Below are positions 1 to 12,000 of a stretch of 64,000 bases of DNA, one piece after another; the stretch's first letter is position 1; every line of letters begins with the position of its first letter. Source of the DNA: CAYUYV01 sp050331455 (GTDB lineage Bacteria; Pseudomonadota; Alphaproteobacteria; JAJFIK01); the NCBI GenBank assembly GCA_050331455.1, contig JBHJGV010000010.1, positions 1 to 64,000 of the forward strand, read 5' to 3'. Position numbers and translations under genes: made by a program. Under the pieces are notes generated by a model that worked only from the letters and a program-made list of their open reading frames with translations, was not told the DNA's origin and made no database searches.

Positions 1-3000
1 CCCGATACGCTGATCCGTCTCAACAATGACGACGGGGCAGGCCGTTCGATCCTGCGCCTGCTCGGTGTCGACGCGGCCCAGCTCACGGCGGCCAATTTCG
101 GCGGCGTCGCGCTCTCCTTCGACACCTCGGCGTTCAGCGACGGTGAAGACGGCAACGCCATCGATGGCGGGCCGCTCGGCGACCTCATCTTCGGCAATGG
201 CGGGGCCGACACCATCAATGGCTTCGGCGGAGACGATTCGCTGGCCGGCGGGGCCGATGGCGATGTCATCATCGGCGGCTTCGGCGACGATGTCGTCGCG
301 GGCGAAGCGGGCAATGACGAGATTTCCGGCGGTGCGGGCAACGACATCCTGTCCGGTGGTCCGGGCAATGATCTTCTGACCGGTGGCGACGACGAGGCCC
401 AGTTCAGCGGCAACGACATTTTCGAAGGTGGCCAAGGTGACGACACCCTGCGCGGCGGGACGCAGAACGACGTTTACGTTTTCGGCGCCAATGACAGCGA
501 GGACGCGCTGTCCGACGATGGCGGGACCGATCGGATCGAGTTCAATACCGAGGTGGCACCCGGCGATGTCATCGCTCTTCAAGATGGAGAGGATCTCGAG
601 CTGCGGGTTCTCGGGGGCACCACGCGCATCCGGCTCATTGGTGCGCTTGGCGTGCCGGCGGCGACCATCATAGAGACCATCGCGTTCAGTGATGGCACGG
701 AATGGGATTGGCCGGCCGTCCTTGCCCTGGCCATGGCGGCGAGTGACGGCGACGACGATCTTGCGATCCTCACCGGCAACACGCTCGACGGCCTTGGCGG
801 CAACGACACGCTGACCGGTACGGGCGCTGACGACACGGTGACCGGTAACACGGGCGATGACCTGCTGCGCGGCCTGGGCGGCAATGATGTCTACGTCTTC
901 GGCCGCGGTGATGGCCAGGATCTCATTGAGGACGATCAGGGGGACAATATTGTCCTTCTGGGTGCCGGCATCACACCGGATGACCTGCGTGTGGTTCGCG
1001 GTGTGCCGACGATCCGTCTTGAGATCGTTGGGACCGGGGACCGGATCGATCTGGGCTCGGCGGCCGACCCGGCCATGGCCATTCGGGAGGTGCGGTTCGA
1101 GGGCGGCGTGGTCTGGACGGCCGAGATGCTGGTCGCCATGGCCCTTCAGCCGACGCCCGGCGATGACGTCATTTTCGGTTCGGCCGTGGCGGAAACGCTG
1201 ACCGGCCTCGGCGGTGACGATCGCCTGATCGGGCTTGCCGGTTCCGATGATCTCACAGGCGGCCCGGGCGTCGACCTCGTTGAAGGCGGGCTCGGCAGCG
1301 ATACCTATCGGTTCGATCTTGGCGACGACCAGGACCGGATCGACGACGCGGGCGGCGAGAACGACGTCCTGGTGCTCGGCCCCGGAATTCAGCAGGATGA
1401 TGTCCGTGTGCGCCAGAGCAGCGACGGCAGCGCGGTCATCCTGGCCATCGGCGCGGATGGTGACCGTGTGCGCATCGAAAATGCCCTTGGCGAGGGGCGG
1501 ATCGAAACCATCCGCTTCGATGATGCGTCCACTTGGAGCATCGCCGATGTTCTGGCGCGGGTGGCCTCGCCCCTTGACGATTTCATCTTCGGTGATGACG
1601 ACGGCAACCCCATGGAAGGCGGACTGGGCGATGACCGCCTGTCCGGACGGGGCGGCAACGACGTCTACCGCTTCACCGCGGGCGACGGTCGCGACATCAT
1701 CCGCGATGCATCCGACTCCGAGGCGGACGAACTCGTGATTGCCGGGTACGAGGCCGACGAGATCCGCTTCACCCGGCTCGGCACCGACAGCAACGATATC
1801 GCCATCCAGTTTCCTGGGACGGACGATCAGATCATCATCGCCGACGGGCTTGCCACCAATGGCCGGGGCATTGAGACCATCACGCTCGAGGATGACGGCA
1901 CGGTCTTCACCATCCCCGATATCGTGGCCCGGCTCGTGGATGCCCAGGCCGGTCCCGACGATGACGTGGTGCTGGGCAGCAACGGGCCCGACACGCTCGA
2001 CGGCGGCACGGGCAATGACCTGCTGATCGGTCTCGATGGCGATGACATCTACCGCTATGCCAGCGGCGACGGGGACGACCGGATCGATGCCCTGGGGCAG
2101 GGCGATAGCGAAGTGCAGCTGACGGACTATGTCCCGGCAGACCTCGTCTCGGCCGTGCGCGGGGGGCCTGACAGCCTTGACCTGGTGCTTACCTTCACCA
2201 CTCCGGGTGACCGGATCGTGCTGGTGGATGCGCTCGGTGCCGCGAACGGATCGCCCGGCAGCCTCGCCTTGCGCTTTGCGGACAATACGGTGTGGACGCG
2301 GAGTGACATGCGCGCCCGTGCTCTTGCCGATGTGCAGGGCGAAGATAACGACAACGTCTTCGGCTTCGATGGGCCCGATCTCATCGAGCTGTCGCTCGGC
2401 GACGATTTCGTGTCCGGGCGTCCGGGGGCTGATCGCTACGTCTTCGCTCTTGGGGCCGGCAACGACACCGTGGAGGACACGGGCACCAGCCTCACCGAGA
2501 CGGATATCGTGCAACTGGTCGGTTTCGATGCGGCACAGACGACCGTCAGTCGCCTGTTCCGTGGCAGTGAAACCATTCTGATCGAATTTGCAGGCAATAC
2601 GGATGACAGCCTGACAATCATCGACGCCCTTGCGGCGGACGGCCGGTCCGTCGAGCAGTACCTCTTCGATGACGGCACCGTTTGGACGCGCGATACGATC
2701 CTGATGCTCCTCGACAACGCCGTTCCCGTCGCCAATGACGACGGCTTCTTCGTGGTCACGACGGGCGCCGAGATCGTCATTCCGCTTCTGGACATTCTCG
2801 CCAATGATTTTGACGCGGATGATGATCCGCTCCGGATCGTCGACGTTGATGCCACACCGGACGGTACGGCATTCATCGGCAGTGACGGCAATGTGCGCTT
2901 TTCATCCGTGGATGGGTTTACCGGCGCCACGACGATCCGCTACCGCGTGACCGACGACCGAAACGCCTTCGCTGAAGCCGTGATCAACGTCAATGTCCGG

Positions 3001-6000
3001 CCTGTGGCCGAGGCACTCGACGATTCCGGCTTCGTGGTGGCCGAGGATGACTTCCTGAACATCCGTGTCGAACGGCTGCTGTCCAACGATATCGACGGCG
3101 ACCGGATGATCGTCGGCCAAGTCTTCGATCCGGTCGGCGGCACCGTCTCCTTGTCGAGTGATGGGAATATCGGTTTCACGCCCGATGCCGATTACAACGG
3201 TCCGGCTCAGTTCCGTTATGCGGCCAACACGCCGGAAGGCGGCCGGGCCGAGGCCGTGGTCTTTATCGACGTCACGCCGGTCAATGATGCCCCCGAGGCC
3301 CGGGCCGACCGCGGCTTCGCGACGAACGAGGATGTGCCCTTCACCATCGATCCGGCGGCCCTCATCAGCAACGATGTCGATATCGACGGTGACGTGCTGT
3401 CCCTCCAGTCCGTCACGTCCTCTGCGGATCTGTTCGTCTCTATCGAGGGCGACGGCAATGTGCAGGTTACGCCGCGCGACGACTTCTTCGGTGAGGGGAC
3501 ATTCGACTACACGGTGGCCGATCCCTCAGGCGCGACGTCGACGGCCACGGTCACGGTCACCGTGACCCCGGTGAACAGCGCACCGGAGGCGGCGGACGAC
3601 CTCTTCGAGCTGACCCAGGAGGGCGATCCCATTCTGGAGGACAATCCGATCGTCCTCAGCCTGGCCCGATTGACGGCGAACGATGTCGATCCGGATGGCG
3701 ATGATCTGACCCTGGTCGCTCTGCGCGAGGTTGAGGGTGGGCTCGCGACACTGCTCGACAATCAGACCGTTCTGTTCGAGCCAGGGGCCGACTTCAACGG
3801 CGAGGCGAGCTTTGTCTACACCGTCGAGGATGGCCAGGGCGGCACCGGCTCGGCCAAGGCCACCATCGTCTACCAGGCCGTGAACGACCGCCCCGTGGCG
3901 AACAACGACAGCTATCGCAGCGAGGACCTCACCATTCTCCGGGGGCGCCAGGATGAAGCCCTGACCATTCCCATCCTTGAGCTGACCAAGAACGACTTTG
4001 ACGTGGAAGGGTTTGCCGTCACCTTCGAGAACGCTACGGGGGCTGTGAACGGCGATCTCGTGGTGGACGGTGACAGCATCATCTTCATGCCCGATCCGGG
4101 CTATTTCGGCGAGGCGACCTTCGGCTATTCCATCACGGATCCCGAAGGACTTGTCGACGGTGCCAAGGTCACCCTCAATTTCTCCGGCGTCAGTGAAGTA
4201 CCGCCCGAGGCGGTACGTGACAATATTGTGATCCCGGAGGACATTCCGACTGTCATCCGCCTCAACACATTGGTTGCCAACGACACCGATGCCGATGGCG
4301 ATGAGTTGGAAATCATCGGTTGGCGATATCTCAACGGCCTTGGAGACATCTTCACATTCGGGCTCGATGCGGCGGGAGACATCAACGGCACCCTCGAACT
4401 CAATGCGGATGGGGACTTCCTGTTCACACCCTTCATCGATGCCACCCGCTCCTCGGGCTTTGTCTATCTGCTCTCGGACAAATCCGAAGGAACATCAGAA
4501 GGGTTCGTCAATATCGATATCGTCCCCTCTAATGACGACCCGACCGTGGTCGAGGATTTCGGCTTCGTGGCCCCTTTCGAGGTGCCCCTCGTCATCAATG
4601 TCGCCGATCTCGTGTTTAATGATTTCGATATCGAGCAGGCCGACACGGATGGCGACGGCACGCGCGACGTCGATCTCGACGATCCCGATCGTCCCCGTCC
4701 CACCTTTATCGGTATCGATGCAATCCTGGATCCGGTGGAACTCGCTCAAGGAAACCGGGTCGATGTGGGCGCGTTTGAGATCGTGACATTCCGCGGCGAG
4801 CAGTTCCTGGTCGCCCGTTTCGATCCGGGCTTTGTCGGGCCGGTCACCATCGAATATCGTATTGCCGACGAAGAAGGCCTTGAAGACACGGGCTTCGCCT
4901 ATGCCCATGTCGCCGATTTCTATGACGCGGAGCTGACCGGCAGTCCGTTCATTGATTATCTGGAGGGCAACACGCTTTCCGAAACCATCCGAGGCTATCG
5001 CCGGGATGACTGGGTCGTGGCCCTTGAGGGCGATGATACAATCGAGACCGGGGCCGGCTTCGACCTGATCGAGGCGGGCCCAGGCAATGACGTGATCGAT
5101 CCGGGCGATGACGGTGACGAGGTGCGCGGCGGCGAGGGCTTCGATACGGTCCTGTTCTCAGGATCCAACACCGGTGTGCGGGCTGACCTGTCGACGCTGA
5201 TCGGCCAGGGCGGCTTCGCCCAGGGTGACCTCTATGTGGACATCGAGGCCTTCATCGGCACCGCCTTCAACGATACGCTGGGCGGCGATGGGGGCGGCAA
5301 CCTCTTGTCGGGTCTTGAAGGCAATGATTTGCTTGAAGGGCGGGACGGTCCGGACACGCTGATCGGCGGGGCCGGGAACGACACGCTTGAAGGCGGTCTG
5401 GATGCGGATGAGCTTGACGGCGGCGCAGATCGCGACACCGCGAGCTATGTGTCTTCCAATGCGGGCGTTCAGATTTCCCTTGTGGCCGGCACGGCATCGG
5501 GCGGTTCAGCCGAAGGCGACAGCCTCCAGGGGATCGAAGATCTGATCGGGTCTGACTTCGCCGATGATCTTGAGGGGGACGGTGAGGCCAACGTCCTGTC
5601 CGGCGGCCGCGGAGCCGACACGCTGACCGGCAATGGCGGTGACGACACCTTGAGCGGCGGCCGGGATGCGGATGGTCTCGACGGTGGCGACGGCACAGAC
5701 ACGGCGGACTACACGACATCGGCTTCGGGGATCGCCATCGATCTTGCCAACGGCACGGCATCCGGCGGCGATGCCGAAGGTGACACATTCAGCAGTATCG
5801 AGATCATTCAGGCGAGCTTCCACGACGACACCTTGCGGGGCAATGACGCCGACAACCGCTTCCGCGGCAGTCGGGGGGCCGATCTCATCGACGGGCGGGG
5901 CGGCTTTGACACGGCCGACTATGCCCGCGCCGACGAGGCCGTCTCGGTCGACCTGGCCGCGGGTCTGGGCCTGGCCGGGGAAGCCCTCGGCGACACGCTT

Positions 6001-9000
6001 TTCTCGATCGAGAAGCTCATCGGCTCCGTATTCGACGACACACTGACGGGCAGCGCGGCGGCCGAGACCTTCGACGGACGGTTCGGCAATGATCTCCTGC
6101 GGGGCGGGGCGGGTTCGGACGATTACCTCTTCGACTTCGACAGTTCCGAGGACACCATCGGGGAACTGGGCGACGCGGATGATATCGACCGGCTCGTGCT
6201 CAGTGCGGCGCTGGCGCCCAAGGATGTGTCCGTGCTCCGCGATGGGGATGACCTCTTTATTGAGTTCGAGCGCGACGACGGTTTCCTCATCGACACGGCG
6301 ACCGTGACCGACCATTTCCTCGGCACCGAAACGGGCATCGAACAGATCGTCTTTGCCGACGGCACCATCTGGGATCGGAATGCCATCGAGGACCTGCTGC
6401 GCCTTGGCCGCTTTAATGCCGCCGATGATATCTTCCGCCTTGGGATCGAGGACGAAATCGCGGTGATCGACCCGGCGGACCTTATCCGCAACGATGCCGA
6501 GGCCGGCCTTGAGGATCTTGAGCTCATTTCCGTCCAAGGCGCCGTCCTGGGTTCGGTCAATCTTAATTCGGACGGCTTGATCGAGTTCCTGGGCGCCAAG
6601 GACCATTTCGGCGATGCTTTCTTTGCCTATACGGTGCGCGATCCGCTCGGGCGGGAATCGACGGCTCGGGTCGAAGTCAATCTGTCGCCGGTCAATGATG
6701 CTCCGGTGGCCAATGACGATCCTTTGGTCTATGGCGTGGAGGACGAGCCGCTGCGCATTCGGGTCGAAAACCTCCTCGCCAATGATTTCGACGTGGACGG
6801 CGACAACGAACAGGAAGGTTTGCGGATCATCGGTGCCGAGCCGCTGGTCAACATTGATGGCGACCCGATCCGGCCCTTCAAGCTGCCCGATTACGACGGC
6901 GCGGCGACCGACGCCACCTGGAAACTTGATGGTCCTTATATTGAGTTTCTGTCCCGGGACGATCATTTCGGCTTTGCCGGGTTTTCCTATATCCTGGCGG
7001 ACAATGATGGCGCGACCGACACCGCGTCCGTCGAGATCTATTTTGCGCCCGTGAACGATGCGCCGCGGATCCGCGAGCGAGCCGCCTCGGCAAAGCTCGA
7101 GGAGACGACGACATTCACGGTCGATCAGCTCATGGAACGGGTCTATGACGTCGAAGGCGACGACTTCGACTTCGTCGGTCTGCATATTGCTGCGGACGGC
7201 AATGCCTCGACCAATGGCGTCGAGACGTTCGATCCGTTTACGGGCGTTATCAACTTTACGCCCTTTGAGCTGGGCGAGGCCTCGATCGCCTTCGACGTCA
7301 TCGATGCCCGCGGCGCCGAAGCCACGCTCGAGTTCAATATCGAGGTGCGGCCCCAGAACCTGCCGCCCATCGCCCGCAACGACTATGGCATTCGGGCGCT
7401 TGAAGATGAGACCATCACCATCGATCCGGCCCTGCTGCTGGAGAATGATTCCGATCCGGACGATGATCCGATCTTCTTTGAGAGCGTTTATCGCTTTGCC
7501 GAGAACGGCAAGGTGCGGATCAATGATGCCGGGCTCATCGAATTTGCCGTGAAGCCGAATTTCAACGGCACGGCAAGTTTTGAATACACCATCAATGACG
7601 GGCGCGGCGGCACCGACAGCGCCAATGCCTATATCACGGTCCTGCCCCGGAACAGTGGGCCGGACCTGCGCAATGACGTCGTCTTTGGTCTCGAGGACGG
7701 CCCGCAATTTGTCATCCCCGCGGAAGCCTTCGGCAATGACCGGGATGTCGATGGCGATGTGATCTTCTTCCAGGATACGGCGCTGCTCGGCAATTTCGCC
7801 TATCGGTTCCTGTCGTCCGACTACACGGTCGAGGCCAAGGCCGCAAACAACACGGCCCTTCCGGACTGGCTGTCTTTCGACGCAGACACACTGACATTCT
7901 CGGGGACCGTGCCTGCGGATCTGCCGGAACGGGTCGGCGTTGCCGTGTTTGTGACCGACCCCTCGAATGGCGCGGTCCATGTCTTCCGGTTCGCCTTCGG
8001 TGCGCCTGAAGCGACCCAACTGGCTGATGGACTGTCCGTGGCCGAGGAGGTGCTGGGTGGGTTCCGTCTGCGGGAGGATTTTGCGTGGACGCCGGACGAC
8101 GACGGGGATGGCACGGCGACCTTCGACACGTCCGCAGGGACCTTCAGTGCATCCGTGATTGGCGGTCGTCCGCTCCCGGACTGGCTGCGATATGATCCCG
8201 AAACCCGCATGCTGGAGCTGTCCGGTTTCGAGCCGGATGAGGATGCCGACCCTGTCCGGGTTCAGATCGTCTTTACGCCCGATCCGAAGCCGGAGCTTGA
8301 GGAGGACCAGTACTACGCCACCCATCAGGGCTTCACGCTGGAGGTCCTGATCGATCCGTCGCAGCCGCTGGATCCGGCCATCAATGCCCTTCTTGCCGGC
8401 GATCCCGAGCTTGAGGCCCTGGACCGGTTCGCCATCGATCTTGCGGGTGCGGGGCCCCTCACCGCGACCCGGGAAAGCGGCGCTCCTCTCGACAGCTGGC
8501 TGCGTTTCGATCCCGATACTCTGGCCTTCAGCGGTCGCCCGCCCTCCCACTATGTCGGGGCGGTACCCGTGCGCATCGAGGTGCCCGCAGGCGGCGGCCT
8601 TCCGGCTTTTTCGATCATCACCGAAGTGGTGGTGGACGAGACCTTCACGGTGGATCCGGACGATAGCAGCGGAATCGGGGTGTTCGACCTTCCTGAACGC
8701 ATCAATCTGACAACGCCTGCGGATTATAACGGGTCCTTCGCCTTCACCTATGACGCCAATGACGAGAAGGGCGGCGAGTCGGAAACGCCGGGCATCATCG
8801 TCTTCAATGTGCTCCCCGAACGCGAGCGGCCCTTTGCGGGCACGGACCGGGTGAGCTTGTTCGAGGGCGGTTCGGTCACATTCTCGATTGCGGGCCTTCT
8901 CGAAAACGACCGGGATGACGATGGCGATCCCTTGCAGATTGTCGGTTTCGGCGCTCCGGACAATGGCACGATCGACATCACCTCGGACACCGTGACCTAC

Positions 9001-12000
9001 ACGCCCGATGCTGGCTTTGCCGGTATCGACACGCTGCTTTATGACCTCAGCGACGGCGCCGAAGGCATCACGACCGGCATCGTCGAGCTCGAGGTCCTCT
9101 CCCTGTTCGATCCGCCGGTCACGGTGACGGACCAGCTTAATGTCCTGGAGGACACCCAGCTTGTCCTTGATCCGGCCGTCCTTCTCGCCAATGACTTTGA
9201 TGTCGACGGCGACCCCTTCCGCTTCCTGAGCGTTCAGGACGCCGTCAATGGCAGTGTGACATTCGATGGTGCACAGATCATCTTTACACCGACGCCGAAT
9301 TTCGATGGCCGGGCCAGCTTCACCTACACGGTGACCGACGATACCCATGGGGAAAGCACGGGCCTTGCCGAGGTCACCGTGATCAGCACCAACCGGGCGC
9401 CGGACGCGGTCACGGACCGCTTCGACACCGTCGAGGACACGCCCTTTGAGTTCACCATTGATGATCTTCTGGCCAATGATACGGACCTTGACGGCGACGC
9501 CATCCGGTTCGTCTCCCTGCAGACCTCCATCGACGACGGCCGCCTCCTGGAGCTGCCGGACGGCCGCTATCAGTTTGTGCCCGACGAGAACGTCAATGGC
9601 CTGCGCAGCTTCAACTACGCTATCACAGACGGCCGCCTGACCAGCGTCGGGACCATCGAGTTCGACATCGAGGCCGTCAATGACGGGCCCATCGCCAATC
9701 CGGACGGTCCCTTCTACGGCGATCAGGACACGCCTCTTGTGGTCGATTTCGCCGATCTGCTCTTCAATGATCGTGACGTGGAAGGCCACAGCTTCCGGAT
9801 CGTCGACATCTTCGATGCGGACAACGGCACCGTTTTCCGGGACGGTGACACGGCTGTGTTCCAGGGGCGTCCGGGGTATTTCGGTGATGGCGGGTTCAGC
9901 TATCGGGTGACGGATGAATTCGGCGCGACGAATATCGGCTATGCCTCGGTCCTGGTCTTCCCGCTCTTTGATGTGCCCGTCGCGGTCTCCGATGCCGGCT
10001 TCGAGATGCTCGAAGACACCTTTATCGACATTGACCCGGCCGAGCTCATGGCCAATGACGACATTCCGCTTGGATCTGAGGTGGTGTTCCTGGGTCTGAC
10101 GGGGCCCGGCGTGACGGCTCTCGACAACGGTCTTTACCGTGTCACAGCTGAGCCGGACTTTTTCGGCACACTGACCTTACGCTACGCCCTCACCAACGAG
10201 ACCGGATTTGAGGTGCCGACCACGGTGACAATTGAAGTGCTGCCGGTCAGCGATGCCCCTGTCGCCGTCGACGACAGTTTCGACATCCGGGAGAACGAGA
10301 CCCTGGTGATCTTCACCACGGCGCTCACGGACAATGACTTTGATGTCGACCGGCAGGGCATCCAGCTCACCCGGATCCTGGAAACGGCCAGTCTCACGGT
10401 CGAAAATCTGGGCAATGGCCAACTGGTGATTACGCCGGACGAGAACTTCAATGGCGCGGCGACATTCACCTATGAGCTGAAGGACTCCACGGGCATTGCG
10501 ACCACGGGCCATGTGACGGTGAATGTCGGTGCCGTGAATAATCCGCCCCTGATCGGCGAAATCGATCCCCTTGAGGGCCTTGAGGATACCCCCATTTCCG
10601 TCACGCTGCCTGACGGGATCGTCAGTGACGCGGACAATGATGCCCTGGTCATCGAATTGAGGGGGCCCGGCGCCACAGCCCTTCCCGACTGGCTGTCTTT
10701 CGACCCGGAGACCCTGACGGTCACGGGCACGCCGCCCCAGCATTTCAATGGCGAGGTGCTCCTGGAGCTGGCGGCCTCGGACGGCAATGTCGAGACCGTG
10801 CAGCCCGTGACGATCCAGATTGCGCCGGTGAACGATGTGCCGGAGGCCGTGGACGACACGGGCGCCACGGACAAGGATACGGCCATCGAGGCGATCGCGG
10901 TGCTGGGCAATGACACGGATGTGGAGAACGAGTTCCTCACGGTGACCGGTTTCGATGTGTCGCAAACCCTCGGCCTGGTGACGGACAATGGTGACGGCAC
11001 CTTCCGTTATGACCCCGATGGTCGCTTCGAGGAACTTGCCGCCGGTGAGACCGCCCTCGACAGCTTCACCTATATCGTCAGTGACGAGAGCGGTGCGAGC
11101 GATGAGGCAACCGTCAGCGTGACGATCACTGGCGATGGCAGCGTCAATGACGGGAATGACAGCCTGGTCGGTGGCTACGCCGATGACATGCTGAGCGGCG
11201 GGACGGGTGACGATACGATCGACGGCGGTGTGGGTAGGGATAGCATCAGCGGCGGCCCGGGCGCAGACTCCCTGTCCGGTGGCCGCGGCAGTGACACGCT
11301 CGAAGGCGGCGAGGGCAACGACATCCTGGACGGCGGTATCCTTGACGACACCGTCCTCGGCGGCGGCGGCGACGATGTTCTGGCCGGCGGCGCCGGCTAT
11401 GGCGACGACTCCCTCGACGGCGGCGAGGGCAACGACTCCCTCGATGGCGGCGACGGGAACGACACGCTGGTCGGGGTCGCCGGAGACGACACGCTCGACG
11501 GCCGCGGCGGCGATGACCGGCTGGACGGCGGCGAGGGCAACGACTCCCTCGATGGCGGCGACGGGAACGACACCCTCGAAGGGGGCGGCGATGCGGATAC
11601 CCTGCTGGGAGGCGACGGCGACAACCTCATGACCGGCGGTGCCGGCAATGATTCCATCGCCGGCGGTCTGCGTTGGGGCAAGGACACGGTCGACGGCGGC
11701 GAGGGCGATGACACGATGGAGGGTCAGGCCAACGCCGACAGCCTCGATGGCGGCGCAGGAAATGACTCCGTCTCGGGTGGGGACAGCAACGACAGTCTGT
11801 CCGGCGGCGCAGGCAATGACACGCTCGATGGCGGCGAGCGCAACGATACGCTCAAGGGCGGCGACGATGACGATAGTCTGTTCGGGGGCTCCGGCTTCGG
11901 CTTCGACCTGCTCGATGGCGGCGCTGGCAATGACTCCCTCAATGGCGGGGGCGGGCGCGACACCCTGACCGGCGGGGCCGGGGACGACACGCTTGAAGGC

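Noticed and set aside
5506..9789. 1,427-codon open frame on the minus strand
   Set aside because: It is exactly antisense to the giant repeat gene. The codon bias of Asp/Gly-rich repeats keeps this frame open, and the translation has no recognisable domain.
11150..12000. CRISPR-like or satellite array
   Set aside because: The 27-bp periodicity is fully explained by RTX nonapeptide codons in an open reading frame.
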